From Trichomonas vaginalis G3 (taxonomy: Eukaryota > Parabasalia > Trichomonadida > Trichomonadidae), in contig NC_067203.1 in the NCBI RefSeq assembly GCF_026262505.1, positions 27,261,411 through 27,325,410 on the forward strand: a stretch of 64,000 nt of DNA, in the 5' to 3' direction. The position numbers and the translations under genes are program-made. The notes under the pieces were generated by a model. It was given only the letters and a program-made list of their open reading frames with translations. It searched no databases and was not told where the DNA came from. Every line of letters starts with the position of its first letter. Positions within the stretch are counted from its first letter, which is position 1. Shown piece after piece: positions 1 to 10,500 of the stretch.

Positions 1-808
1 CTGTTCTTTCATATGAAACATTATTGGTATCTTCAATAATGAAACCACAATCGCATAAAATTTTATATGTACCAATTGTTTCTTTTGATATTTTATCTAA
101 TAAATCAAAAACTTTATCAACACCCGTGCATTTATTTAAATAATAATTTGTGTAAATATCATGGTCTTCTTTCTTAATCGTATTTGTTGCATATGTTACA
201 TTTTTCAATGCTTTTTTGAATTTTTCAGAATCAAGAGGAGGTGAAAGTAATATACAGGGGTATTCTTCATCGTCAATAAACTGAAGCTTATGTTTATGAA
301 TAAATTTTGTGCCTTCTTCTGAAAGTGTTTCGTCAATATCACCATCTAATAAATTTTTAGTAGATTCCAAAAAGTAATTTTTATATCTTTCTTCATGAGA
401 TTTCTGAACTTCTGATTCTGAAGCTGGGATATTCATTAAACCCTCTACTTCATTCTCATTATATTTTTCAACTTCTCTTAATTCCTTAATTTTTTCATCT
501 ATTTCATCTCTTATTTTTTCCAGTCTTTCAATTTCATCATATTCATCATCTTTAATCCGTTCTTCATAATATTCAGGGAAAACATCAGGTTCTTTAGGTT
601 TTTCTTCTTCAGATGTAGGATATAAAAAATTTATAACATCATCTTTATTCATTTTTCCATCATAATCTAAATCATTTAATAACTCGGCAAATTTTTGACA
701 ATTTCTTAAATAATATTTATTAACTTCATAACCCGCCTCCTCTAATATATCCTTTATTTCCTCATTTGTGAATCCCATTTTTTTAACATTGTTAGTTGTG
801 ACGCTCAT
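1..808 (-). CDS. Unknown acidic protein with an EF-hand-like loop, partial at the left edge
   Basis: An open frame of about 269 codons starts at the ATG at 808 and runs off the left edge, so the C-terminus is missing. The protein is rich in Glu, Lys and Asp. Near residues 48-59 it reads DLDYDGKMNKDD, which fits the 12-residue EF-hand calcium loop (acidic residues at 1, 3, 5 and 12, Gly at 6, hydrophobic at 8). Residues about 100-140 look like a charged coiled coil. The far end has CTG...CDCG cysteines. A T-rich leader lies just before the ATG, and the next gene ends only 66 bp away, so the four genes of this left arm are packed like a mobile element or virus. I do not recognise the family; one EF-hand loop alone is weak evidence for calcium binding. 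Confidence 0.65.
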   Translation of the reverse strand, partial: MSVTTNNVKKMGFTNEEIKDILEEAGYEVNKYYLRNCQKFAELLNDLDYDGKMNKDDVINFLYPTSEEEKPKEPDVFPEYYEERIKDDEYDEIERLEKIRDEIDEKIKELREVEKYNENEVEGLMNIPASESEVQKSHEERYKNYFLESTKNLLDGDIDETLSEEGTKFIHKHKLQFIDDEEYPCILLSPPLDSEKFKKALKNVTYATNTIKKEDHDIYTNYYLNKCTGVDKVFDLLDKISKETIGTYKILCDCGFIIEDTNNVSYERT

Positions 809-874
809 TTATCATTAAATAAAAAAATAAATTATTCAAAAAATGTAAGACATAAATTTTCAAAGTTTATTTTT

Positions 875-1465
875 TTATTCATGAAAATAATTATTTCTAA
901 TTTCTTTTACTCTCTCGTATATACTAGATTTGAAGAATTCAGAACTTTTACCATAATCTCCTAAATGTTTTCTTATCCCTAACGTGTGCCAGTTATTATA
1001 TGAAACTGAATAAACTTTATCTTTATCTTTACACCTTTCATCACTTCCAATATATTTATATTTCAATTTTGATTTAGCATTTTCATATTCATTAACGTTT
1101 AATAATTCACAGTCTTCCTTTTTAAATAAATGTTTTATGTATTCAGGATTTAATACTCTACGTTTATATGCTCCTAACTTAGTTCTAAAGGTTTTTCTAC
1201 AAAATTTAGGAATTCCATCCTCTTTAATGTCATCAATGATTTCCATTTCATTATTTTCAATTTCTTCTTCTCGTTTATGAGGTCTTTGATTATGACTCCA
1301 TTGATTCCATGAAATTAAATATTCTTTATCATTATATTTATACCTCATTAGCTTATTTTGGCTTTCATATTCATTTAATAATTCACAATCTTCATTTTTA
1401 AATTGAAGTTTAACCCATTCAGGATTTAAACAATGTTTAATTAATCGCGGAATATCTGACATCAT
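875..1465 (-). CDS. Unknown protein with two copies of a 50-residue repeat
   Basis: A 196-codon intact frame; the first two codons are both ATG. The protein contains two diverged copies of one module, at about residues 14-62 and 106-165. Each has the order NPE(W/Y)-hydrophobic, then EDCELLN, an EYE...KL.YKY stretch, and a final SW/SYNNW with basic residues. The pattern resembles small treble-clef-like repeats (DUF723 type) found beside homing nucleases in phages and large DNA viruses, but the usual zinc cysteines are mostly absent, so this is only a suggestion. Gene spacing is tight on both sides. A role in DNA binding would be an inference. Confidence 0.6.
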   Translation of the reverse strand: MMSDIPRLIKHCLNPEWVKLQFKNEDCELLNEYESQNKLMRYKYNDKEYLISWNQWSHNQRPHKREEEIENNEMEIIDDIKEDGIPKFCRKTFRTKLGAYKRRVLNPEYIKHLFKKEDCELLNVNEYENAKSKLKYKYIGSDERCKDKDKVYSVSYNNWHTLGIRKHLGDYGKSSEFFKSSIYERVKEIRNNYFHE

Positions 1466-1549
1466 CTATATATAGCTTCTTTTATAAAAGATAAAAAAAT
1501 AAATTATTTTAAAATTAATGTTAATTTTTTAATGATTTATAAATAAATG

Positions 1550-1700
1550 CATCGTCTATATATAGATGTAACAAAAAATGATACAAAACCCTTCCACATA
1601 TACTTCGTACACAACACTTCCACATATACTTTTATGATTTATATTTTAATACATCGTCTATATATAGATGTAACAAAAAAAGTCACTAAACCCTTCCACA
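1550..1700. repeat. Short direct repeats with a TCTATATATAGA palindrome
   Basis: The palindrome TCTATATATAGA followed by TGTAACAAAAA occurs at about 1555 and 1653, and CTTCCACATATACT occurs three times. A shorter TATATATAG lies at the start of the neighbouring gene near 1470. The block lies between two minus-strand genes and reaches into the end of the upstream one. Confidence 0.6.
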
Positions 1701-2050
1701 TATACTACTTCTGATATATTACTCTCATTCGTGATGATTCGTTTATCGTGAGATGAAATATCTTGTTCCATACTTTCTAATGAAAGCTCTAAATTACAAA
1801 CTGTTTTTATGAGCTTTGCATCACTTAAATTTATCATAGGTCCCAAATTCACTCCTCCTCTTCCTCCACCACTCACATCGGATTGTTTTTCTTGGCGTGT
1901 AATTGACTTAGTTTTATTAAATGGTATTTGCGCCCCTGATACTTGTCTGTGATTTATCATATGTTGATTTAACAGACCATTACTTTGTAAATTAATCGAA
2001 TCCATTCGGCAAATAGTTTTGTCGTAGATATTGTTCACATATGGGTTCAT
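1658..2050 (-). CDS. Unknown Gly/Ser-linker protein
   Basis: The frame is open further upstream, but the ATG at 2050 (MNPYVNN) is the best start because it lies 20 bp after the stop of the upstream gene and follows a TTTATTTTTTTAGAA leader. The predicted protein has about 130 residues: a polar N-terminal part, a glycine-rich link (SGGGRGGVNLG) near residue 70, and a hydrophobic/acidic segment that could form a short coiled coil. The last twenty or so residues come from a repeat, so the natural end may have been altered. No family is recognised. Confidence 0.5.
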   Translation of the reverse strand: MNPYVNNIYDKTICRMDSINLQSNGLLNQHMINHRQVSGAQIPFNKTKSITRQEKQSDVSGGGRGGVNLGPMINLSDAKLIKTVCNLELSLESMEQDISSHDKRIITNESNISEVVYVEGFSDFFCYIYI

Positions 2051-2961
2051 TTCTAAAAAAATAAATTTTTTATTTGTTGAGCACATTTGCACAGTAATCA
2101 AAATTGATAGCATTTATTTCATCCATTTTTATGAATTCTCTTATACTATCCATTTCTTCTTCGCATATTGTGAATCCCATTGTTGGGAAGAAAAGAACCA
2201 TCGAAGGTATTCTTTTTGGTTGGATTAATATGATTCCATTAATATTAGTACCGGATGGTAACTTATTAAAATCTATCAAATATCCTGTCGTACCGAGTTT
2301 GCATTCGTCAAATGATTTTGCAATAACCAGGTTGTCGACAGCTTTAAGTATGGGAAATTGTTGGATTTCTGATTTATATGCTGACTTCGTTTCATCTTCC
2401 GAAATGAGGGTATATTTTTTGTAATCTGACGGATATATGGGTTTAATGTCTTCCATTTTGAAAGGTGTAAATTTATGCCCTGGATACTTTAATGGTGTGC
2501 ATAAATAATTCATCGGTTTTCTAACAACAATTCCAAAATAGGAAAATTGTTGATCCAATTGTCCGTGCGATGAATAATTATTCGGTATACTCACATTTAT
2601 TCTTATTGGTATAAACTTTTTATATTCTTTAATTGTAGGGGATGATATTTTTATATTACATCCGTCTATTTGGGTTACATATATGCTCGATTCTGGTATT
2701 AGTTGTTTTAAGTCAGTAACATTAATGTAAAATATTTTAATAGGTGAAAATTTAATGGAGTAATAATCAATGTCAACGATATAGCATTCATCATCGGTTA
2801 TTATATCATTTACTACGTACGATTTTATTGAGTAGGGGTAATTTTAGCTAAAAGTGACACACCCGTGAAGGGTGTGATTACCGATCGGTAATTTCGACAG
2901 TTTAGAATTTAAAATTTTTTATGGAACTGTTGCGAGTTTCATAAAGAATTTAAGGAATATA

Positions 2962-3095
2962 AGCAAAGATTTGAATCAAAATCTTAGACCTAAGCCGCTT
3001 GATTCGCTCGCGGCTTCCGCGAATTACAGATCAGCAAAGATTTGAATCAAAATCTTCGAACTAAGCCGATCGCTTCGCTCGCGGCTTTCTTTATT
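2962..3095. repeat. 71-bp direct duplication inside the insertion
   Basis: The stretch beginning AGCAAAGATTTGAATCAAAA at 2962 is repeated at 3033 with a few differences in the part ending in CGCTCGCGGCTT. Confidence 0.75.
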
Positions 3096-3190
3096 ATTTT
3101 AAATTTGCATATTTCCATCAAAAGTTCATAAGGTAAAAAATTTCGTTTATTTTTACTAAGAAAAAAAAGGTTTTTGATAATAAATTTATT

Positions 3191-3420
3191 TTATTTCGAA
3201 AAAGTAGCAATAATCGTAAAAGGGTATTGATAGGCTTGCTAAAGTAACTAATTTTAGCTGTCAAATACTTTTGTATTTTGAAGTAAATTAGTATAAATTT
3301 GTTTTTACTTTTATTTCGAAAAAGTAGCAATAATCGTAAAAGGGTATTGATAGGCTTGCTAAAGTAACTAATTTTAGCTGTCAAATACTTTTGTATTTTG
3401 AAGTAAATTAGTATAAATTT
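3191..3420. repeat. 120-bp perfect tandem duplication inside the insertion
   Basis: The unit beginning TTATTTCGAAAAAGTAGCAA at 3191 recurs at 3311 without visible change, so the duplication is recent. The small minus-strand frame across it only reflects the repeat. Confidence 0.85.
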
Positions 3421-3613
3421 GATATTATTTTAACTCCCTTTGAAAACCTCAATTTTCCATACAGAGGGAACGGGAATAGCATCCAATATTCCCTGAGAAT
3501 GGTTGCGCATTCTCAGTTCCCTCTATATTTCGAACGAAGCTCTCATCGGTCTTTTTTTTAATACTAAACGTTTTTTTTCCCTGTCACTTTTAGCTAAAAT
3601 TTGGGTTTGCCAT

Positions 3614-3959
3614 TCTTTATCCGCTAATGATAGATAATAACTTAAACTATTTTATAAATTCATGGCGATTGGAGAGCTATAAGCACTTTTCATTTGGAAA
3701 AATAACCTTATCCGGAAATTCATGAACACAAAAGGTATTTAGACTTAAAATAGATAGAATTTCAAACTAATATAATATGTAATCTTATTATCAGCAACGG
3801 TATTTGTCGTATGAATCCCAACTCCCATATAGGGATATCTCGGTGAAATCGCAACTATTCAATCCAAAGTTTCTCAAACACATTCGCCGATAATAATACG
3901 TTTTAAAAAATTTTCAAAAATAATATTAAATCTAATGGCTATCATTTGGTCATATGAAT
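3614..3959. other. Intergenic stretch, nothing recognised
   Basis: AT-rich sequence between the split gene and the left end of Maverick 1. It would be the upstream region of the gene starting at 3613. No coding frame, repeat or clear initiator was found. Confidence 0.5.
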
Positions 3960-4110
3960 AAAAAAAAAAAAAAAAAGGGAGTGGGGCTTCCAGGCACTTC
4001 GTGCCTTCTAGCCCTGAAGATGTTTAGTATAAATGAAGTTTTTATTGGGAAGGCTTCCAGGCACTTCGTGCCTTCTAGCCCATAAGAAATTTTGCACAAG
4101 ACCCAAGAGG
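3960..4110. repeat. Left terminus of Maverick 1 with duplicated TTCG hairpin
   Basis: After a 17-bp A run comes GGCTTCCAGGCACTTCGTGC, in which AGGCAC-TTCG-TGCCT forms a six-pair stem closed by a TTCG loop. A second copy of this hairpin block lies at about 4052-4082. The intervening AGATGTTTAGTATAAATGAAG is shared with the right terminus. Confidence 0.8.
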
Positions 4111-4233
4111 AGGACCGGAGCCCCAGCCGACCAGCCGTTGACACTTTTTCTGTCGCTTTTCACAAATTATATATGTTTTCATGTTTTGTCAAGACTTCTT
4201 CGTAATGAGTGTAAATGACCCAAAAATATAATT

Positions 4234-4283
4234 TAGGTGAAGAGGTGAGATCTCACCTGTTTTCTCACCTCTTTTCTCACCTC
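4234..4283. repeat. Palindromic intergenic module, copy 1 (GGTGAGATCTCACC)
   Basis: Core GGTGAGATCTCACC followed by two TTTTCTCACCTC units and preceded by AATTTAGGTGAAGA. Subterminal in Maverick 1, before its first gene. Confidence 0.8.
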
Positions 4284-4554
4284 ATGAATTTGTCATGATT
4301 TCATCGTAAATGCTTTGTCGAAACTTCTTCATCGTACATGTTTTGTCAAGACTTCTTCATCGTACATGTTTTGTTATGCTTTAAGTTACAGGCGTTCCAA
4401 GGAAGTATACTTTGAGAAGCCTTTTTCCCCTTATAGAATGAGATAGGACGGTTATTTTACAAAACTGACAACACTTTGACCGAGTAGTTTTTTGTGCTGA
4501 ACAAAAAGTGTCATATAAACATCTGTCAAAAACCGCTTTTTAACTTCACTTAAA

Positions 4555-4842
4555 ATGCCACGTAAGCTACGTAAGAATATACGTAAGAGGAAGAGAGCAT
4601 TGAAACATCCAATAGTAAAACTGACACCACAACAACAGTTGCAACAACAAATGATGAATGACCCCACTATGTTGCAACAAATGTCAAGCAACCCTATGCT
4701 TTTAAACCGAGTTATTGGTGCACAGAGTGGAGGTTTACGAGCGGCACTTTTAGCGAAAATGGCAGGCTATGGTGGAGCTGCAGACGGAACAGCTTATAAC
4801 CCTCAAAGTCAAATGAATTTGAGTTCACTCAAAAATCAATAA
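4555..4842 (+). CDS. Small basic, Gln/Met-rich protein of Maverick 1
   Basis: A 95-codon frame starting at an ATG at 4555. The first 20 residues are very basic (Arg/Lys), a pattern typical of nucleic-acid or nuclear-localisation segments. They are followed by a Gln-rich stretch, a NDP/SNP motif region of short turns, and an Ala/Gly-rich hydrophobic segment. It is the first gene inside the left end and is followed at once by the large coiled-coil gene. By position and charge it could be a core or DNA-condensing virion protein like the small basic proteins of adenoviruses. That is inference; no family was recognised. Confidence 0.6.
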   Translation: MPRKLRKNIRKRKRALKHPIVKLTPQQQLQQQMMNDPTMLQQMSSNPMLLNRVIGAQSGGLRAALLAKMAGYGGAADGTAYNPQSQMNLSSLKNQ

Positions 4843-5036
4843 CAGATGTCAAAAAGTCAAACATAGACATACAGAAACAAATAAGTGAAAACGAAAAGAA
4901 ACTAGAATATGACAGACACACAAAGAAACTCAATGAGTTAAACGTAGAGAAAAAGAAGAAAGAAGAACAACTGAAAGAACTAAGTACAGAGGAATATGCG
5001 AAAAAAGTGTCAGAAAAAGCAGCAGAAGTAGCAAAA

Positions 5037-7598
5037 ATGGAACAAGATGTTATAAATTTGAAAAACCATACTACTCAATATAAAGTACTGAAAGATGAAG
5101 AGATAAAACAAAAAGCCCTGAAGACATATATGGATAGCGATGAGTATAAAAAAGAAGTTGAAGCAAATGTAAAGGCAGAAAAACTTTTACAGTTGCAAAA
5201 CCAAACCGTACAGTATGAAAACTTAGCACAAGAAAGTAAAAATAACGACGCAGCCATGCAAAAGGCAATGAAAAGCGCAGAATATATAAAAGCTAATAAT
5301 GACTGGTTAGATGCCCAAGCCAACGCTAAAGCAGCCCAACTTATAGGGTCAATAAGGACAAAAATACAAGCGGATGAAGACAGTTCAAATGAAGCTTTAA
5401 TGAATGCTGACTTTAAGAATGCCTTCGAAGCTCTTCATAGTAAGGTGAAACTAGTGAACGACTTCTCATCTGGAAAGAAACTGAAGTCTGAAGGTTTCGA
5501 CAAAGAGTTAAGAGAAGTAGCACAAAATATGACGAAAATAACAGATGCAGCAACGAGACAGGCAGTTCAAAGTGCCTATGACGCCGTTAGAGCAACTGTT
5601 GTGGAAAGTCAAGAAAAAGAGTTACAAAAGACCAAAACAGACCTAGTAAATGCTTTCTTAAAAACGAAAAGTCAGGTAGGACATTATGCTGCAGATGGAA
5701 CATATGTGCCAGCTGGTGGAACTTATATACCAGCTGGTGGAACTTATATACCAGCTGGTGGAACTTATATACTAGCTAGTGGAACTTATATACCAGCTGG
5801 TGGAACTTTTATACCACCAAACCCTTCAAGAGAAGCACCTGCAGCAGGACTACCTAAAACATTTACATCGTCACATGGACACAGACGCAGGCATGCACCA
5901 CAACAACAACAACCAACAATTCAAAATCCAGCACCACAACAACAACCAACAATTCAAAATCCAGCACCACAACAACAACCTCCACAACCAGCACAACAAC
6001 CACCTCCACAACCAGCACAACAACCAGCACAAACAGAGCAAGGACATAAAAGAAGTAGCGAACAAGGAAACCAAGAATTCTTAAAAATGCTTAAGGAAAA
6101 TTATGGTTACCCAGATACTCTTGACTTTAGTGACAGATATAAAGAAGCTATTAGAAAGTTCAAGGAAGGAAATACTGACCCGAACCTATTTAGCTTTATG
6201 GTTCAGCACCAAATGGGATATAAGCTCAAACCTGGAAAATACAAGCTCGCTAAGGGATATGATTTAATAGCATATCATCCAAATGACATGACTGAATTTA
6301 CTCCGAGATATTTTATGTCAGAGATAAATGATAATTCAACTATCTTCATGAAACGCGTAAAAAATAGAGACGGAACGAAAGAAGAAAGGGTTATGAATGC
6401 GGATGGCTTAAATAGGGAACTTGTTAAAAACGGTCTCGGAATATATGAAATGCCAGCAGATGAGGTACAAGAAACTCCACAGGAAGAAGTTCAGATACAA
6501 CCAGACATGGAAGAAATAGTTCAGCAACAACAGCTAGAAGAGCCTGAAGGAAACGAACAAGTCCCTCCTTTGGAAACTAACTTCACAGAACTAGATGAAG
6601 ATTTGGAACAGCCGAAAAATCTTGACCCTCAACAAGTGTATGCGGAGAATATGGAATCTTTCCAAGAGTCTAAGAAAAATTCGGCTGACATAGTAGAAGA
6701 ATATCGAAAAATGTTCGCCGACATACAAAAGACTCCAACATCAGATGAAAATATCCAGCATAGAATGGAAGTACTGAAAGATAATGTACACAAATACAAC
6801 AATCCTTTTTACTTACGACCATATAACGTTCAATCTTCGGATGAACTCGGTGAAAATAAAAGGTTAAATTTCAACAAAACATATAGAAATGAAACATTGT
6901 TTAAAGTTCATTCAGAACCTAACCAATATGGAAACAAACCTACTTTTGTATCTGCAGACTATGGAACTACAATGAGATGGGGTCATAAAGCTAATCCGGA
7001 TAGGTGGTTCATAAACTTACAACCTCAATTCCAAGAAGTTGTAGACGCAATGGAAGAGAATGGTGAACCAGATATAGCTGGTATTTTCAGCGCGGCTTTA
7101 ATGCCATTGAAAGATATGAAACATGCAGATATTTTGGACCAGTATGAAATGAACATGGCTGATGGAAATATAACACCTGACGTTCTAGAACATTTATCTC
7201 AAAGAACTACACAGAACCATAGAGATGGTATATTTGGTGAAGAGTTTAGAAAGAAAGTTAGGGAGAAAGAAGGAAGAGAACCTATTGTACATGACCTTGC
7301 AAACGAAAGTTTGCAAAATGTCATAAAAACTTACTTTGCAGACAATGAATCGAGAAGGGATGAATATTTAAGAAAACTCAAATGGACAGTACCAAATGAA
7401 ATGTTAGTATTGAAAAACATGTTCCTTGACAAAATAAAACCAACTACAGAAATAAATGACGCAAGACTGGAACATTGGGTAAAAGCTTTCCCATTCACAA
7501 AAGATATTATTGGTTACATGGAAAGAAAACCAGAATGGCTACAAAAACATATATTTGGAAACGAGCTTATTCCATATGGACATTTTGAAGAGCTATGA
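5037..7598 (+). CDS. Large coiled-coil, repeat-rich protein of Maverick 1
   Basis: The first ATG in this frame is at 5037; the frame is open back to about 4806, overlapping the previous gene, and its composition stays protein-like there, so the true start is unsettled. The roughly 850 residues fall into parts: a charged, Ala/Lys/Glu-rich helical region (about 1-210) that looks like long coiled coil; six GGTYIPA repeats (about 215-260); a Pro/Gln-rich linker with PAPQQQPTIQN duplicated; and a C-terminal part of some 500 residues that looks globular, with an acidic Gln-rich insert. The plan (stalk, flexible linker, globular end) suits a structural virion or attachment protein. I recognise no family. 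It is the longest readable gene of this element and ends exactly where the decayed zone begins. Confidence 0.7.
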   Translation: MEQDVINLKNHTTQYKVLKDEEIKQKALKTYMDSDEYKKEVEANVKAEKLLQLQNQTVQYENLAQESKNNDAAMQKAMKSAEYIKANNDWLDAQANAKAAQLIGSIRTKIQADEDSSNEALMNADFKNAFEALHSKVKLVNDFSSGKKLKSEGFDKELREVAQNMTKITDAATRQAVQSAYDAVRATVVESQEKELQKTKTDLVNAFLKTKSQVGHYAADGTYVPAGGTYIPAGGTYIPAGGTYILASGTYIPAGGTFIPPNPSREAPAAGLPKTFTSSHGHRRRHAPQQQQPTIQNPAPQQQPTIQNPAPQQQPPQPAQQPPPQPAQQPAQTEQGHKRSSEQGNQEFLKMLKENYGYPDTLDFSDRYKEAIRKFKEGNTDPNLFSFMVQHQMGYKLKPGKYKLAKGYDLIAYHPNDMTEFTPRYFMSEINDNSTIFMKRVKNRDGTKEERVMNADGLNRELVKNGLGIYEMPADEVQETPQEEVQIQPDMEEIVQQQQLEEPEGNEQVPPLETNFTELDEDLEQPKNLDPQQVYAENMESFQESKKNSADIVEEYRKMFADIQKTPTSDENIQHRMEVLKDNVHKYNNPFYLRPYNVQSSDELGENKRLNFNKTYRNETLFKVHSEPNQYGNKPTFVSADYGTTMRWGHKANPDRWFINLQPQFQEVVDAMEENGEPDIAGIFSAALMPLKDMKHADILDQYEMNMADGNITPDVLEHLSQRTTQNHRDGIFGEEFRKKVREKEGREPIVHDLANESLQNVIKTYFADNESRRDEYLRKLKWTVPNEMLVLKNMFLDKIKPTTEINDARLEHWVKAFPFTKDIIGYMERKPEWLQKHIFGNELIPYGHFEEL
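5699..5815. repeat. 21-bp tandem repeat coding for GGTYIPA
   Basis: About five to six copies of a unit reading CCAGCTGGTGGAACTTATAT. The copies are in frame and add a short beta-like repeat to the protein. One copy differs at two bases. Confidence 0.85.
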
Positions 7599-10500
7599 GA
7601 CCGGAAACTCAGGAAGAGTCAATGCAAAACAATAACGCGAAGACTCAATACATGACCATAGACAAAACTCTTTCTAGATATTAGTGTACCTGAGATGGGC
7701 GACCAGAGGCCAAAGGGCAAAAAAGGACACTGGGAATTTACAGAGATACGAATAGGGGGGCTGAAGCATAATGCAAAGTGACATGTGCAACAAGCAATGA
7801 GAAAAGAAATTCAAAGTCAGGGGAGAAGTAAAAGGCATGTGTTACGTGGGACAATTATCGAATATATAAATGCGCAACTAAGTTCTATATCTATTTTTAC
7901 TCCATAGTGCAAATGTGACGCGCTCAGAAACATATAGAACGCCAATGCAGTCTTTGGATGCCATGAATGCGAAGTATGCTTTTCCGGAATGTAAAACAAT
8001 GATGCGCTCATGCCAGATTAGAGCAGATAGTCACGGCAACTTATAGTCTGAACGCTTACAAATATAGCAACTGCTGTATCTTACTTAGGAAACGCTAGGG
8101 AGATGTTTGAGAGAAGGCGCTTCTTCAACGAACAGATAGTAGATTATTGTTGGCGAGGACAGGTATATCATATATGACTAATTTGGCTATGAACAACTCA
8201 TCTTCTTAATACGTAGGAACAAGACATTGAAAGAAAACCTTTCGCTGCCAAGTTGTCTGACAAGAAAGGTTGCAATTGGAATTTTCTAATGTCGGATAGC
8301 AATATGCTCCAGAAGTTTTCATGGATAGTAAAGATTATATTCTGACTACTGACTTAGTTCAATACAGTAACATGGGCAAACTATGAATGGTTCTGCGCTT
8401 TAGAGAACTCAGTACAACCACAAAGCTAGAGAAGACAAACAGACAGTATGGCAACTATTGAGAAAATAGACAAGACTGACCCTTAAACGTTCCAGGGAGT
8501 TTATATGTTTAGACTTTCCTGTTGGACAAAATGGACAAAGCTGTACCAAAGTCCAAGTAAACACTGGAAACTTAGAGTTACCCTTTAGTCATCTTTCCCT
8601 CATCTCAGGTTTTTAAGATAACTTGCCAAACGGGGCAAGGAAAAAAAATTTCTATTGAACTTACGTCCAAGCAAAAATACACTTAGTCATTGCACAACGC
8701 AAGAGCCCACTTCACTCTTACAGACGTAAAAGGGAAGCAAATCAAAACTCATTCGCCGATTTTGCAAAGACAAGTTGCACTTAGCTCTTGGTTTCTCAAA
8801 CTCTCAACACTGAAGGTAAGTATTATTTCCTCAATGCTGCTGGGAACGCTTGGGACCCAGTTAGGTTCACATGCGACAGTGAAATTGATAACTGCAAGGA
8901 GAATAGAAAGCAGAACTTGCAGTCTAATATGTTGGAGCCCAGATATTTCAAATGCTTAGCTGCCAAATATATTGCCAGTTCACTTAATGTCCCTATCCAC
9001 AAACATCTCTCGTCAAACGACTTTCAGGTGAAGTTGGAAAACCAAAAGTGCTGACCCAGGTGCAAGAACAGAGTATTGCTTTAACAACTGCCAATGAAAC
9101 ATGTGCAGAACTTTGTTTTGTACTGTTCAGACGAACTATACATGACTATTTCTGCTATCCACAACACCTGGTATTAAATAATCATATAAACATAGATGGC
9201 AAAATATTAAATCCAAGATAGACGAATTCACAGTTGAGGTATGAGGTCATACAACTTGACATTAGATGCTATGAACTTTAAACAACAACTTCACAACAAC
9301 CATTAACCCTGAAATGCAAGGTTCTATTATCGCATTAGTGAAAGTATGGGACTCATAGCAGGAAGCTCAAAAGCTCAAATATACAAATGGAGACCGTTCA
9401 ATACAACTTTTTGGCTTGGCATTCCAATTTGCTGACTCAGAAGACTTTATGGTGGTATTTCCAACTGTTGGTACTTACAAATCCAATATAACCTGGTGAC
9501 ATGAAGACGGTCCAGATGAAATTGAAAGCAAAGAAGTTTACAAAACCAATAGCACTTCTTCACGGAAGAGCTCTTTTGAAAATTCGTTCGATGAAACTGC
9601 TGGGGCTTCCTCAGATTGGATAACGACAGCTTCCGCATCGAGCAGATTTGTGGCAGCACGGTGTCAGTAAGTTGCTCTCTTGAACTGACCTTCTCTCGTG
9701 CAAAATATTGATCAGTACGCCAGTTTTGACATAATAAGTTGTATTATAAACTTCCTTTAAGGAAAAATATCGTAGGTATTTGTTGTATAGTTTTTGTGCA
9801 ACGGTCAAGAACTTTCACCATCTCGGGTTATTACGAACTTGTCTTTGCTTTTATGAGAAAGATATATTGTTGGTCAGCAAAAAGACTGCTATTTCTATGA
9901 ACATTTTTCACATTGTTTTGTTAAAGAAGCTATACATGTCAATGACTTCGGTATGTTTTGGATGTAAAACACTTTGGTTCTTGGCTTCAATTCGAGAGAG
10001 ATACTGGAAGTACGTCCATCTTTTTATTCTCTAGAGTAAAATGTCATTCCGAAAAAATAGAAGCGTAGTGTTTCAAAAAAGGTTTAATAGGCGGTGGCAG
10101 ATGTGAAGTTAAATTCACCAACTCAAAACAAACATCGCAAGATGTTTGTTGTCAATTGTCAAAGATAAAGAGATGTTGAAGTGGGGAAACCATACGAAGA
10201 CGAAGATGGTATAACAATGTGTTCCTGTAAAAGAACCCACATATTCCTGAAGTTAGTCAGAGGAAAAACTTAAGTTCTGTTGCAGATATTCGAAACAGAC
10301 TAACGCAACGCAAATCTTAAAGACACAAACTTAAAACTCAGGAGAGACATTTTCAAGCTAATAGGTATAATTGTTAAAGCTTAGGTCGATACACAACCAC
10401 ACATGTATAAAGTGGAGACTCAATATGTCTATGGCACCTCAACATAAGTTTGAAAGAACTATTGAAACTTTTGACAGAGGCGACGACGATATAATAAACA

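Larger units (their letters stand above)
2841..3600. mobile_element. 760-bp MITE-like insertion with 19-bp inverted ends
   Basis: The ends are exact inverted copies: ATTTTAGCTAAAAGTGACA at 2841-2859 and its complement at 3582-3600. The first half of each end is itself a palindrome (TTTTAGCTAAAA). There is no transposase frame. The element contains two direct duplications (periods 71 and 120 bp) and a GC-richer hairpin near 3450-3520. I cannot see a clear target-site duplication, so its superfamily is open. It interrupts the start of the gene at 2070-3613. Confidence 0.65.
2070..3613 (-). pseudogene. Unknown protein gene split by a 760-bp insertion
   Basis: The main frame is open from 2070 to about 2835 and codes for about 255 residues that look like one ordinary globular protein (many Ile, Lys, Tyr, Asp). 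It has no ATG at its upstream end. Instead it meets the inverted-repeat element at 2841-3600. Directly beyond that element, at 3613, is an ATG followed by four sense codons (MANP). The simplest reading is that the insertion sits within the first few codons of a gene that began at 3613. No homology is recognised. The gene shares strand and tight spacing with the three genes to its left. Confidence 0.5.

Noticed and set aside
3960-3976. Poly(A) tail of a retroposed sequence
   Set aside because: The run is the outer edge of the Maverick 1 terminus, and the right end has the matching T run in inverse.
5779-6084. Gln/His/Asn-rich frame inside the large coiled-coil gene
   Set aside because: Alternate-frame reading of the Pro/Gln-rich linker repeats.
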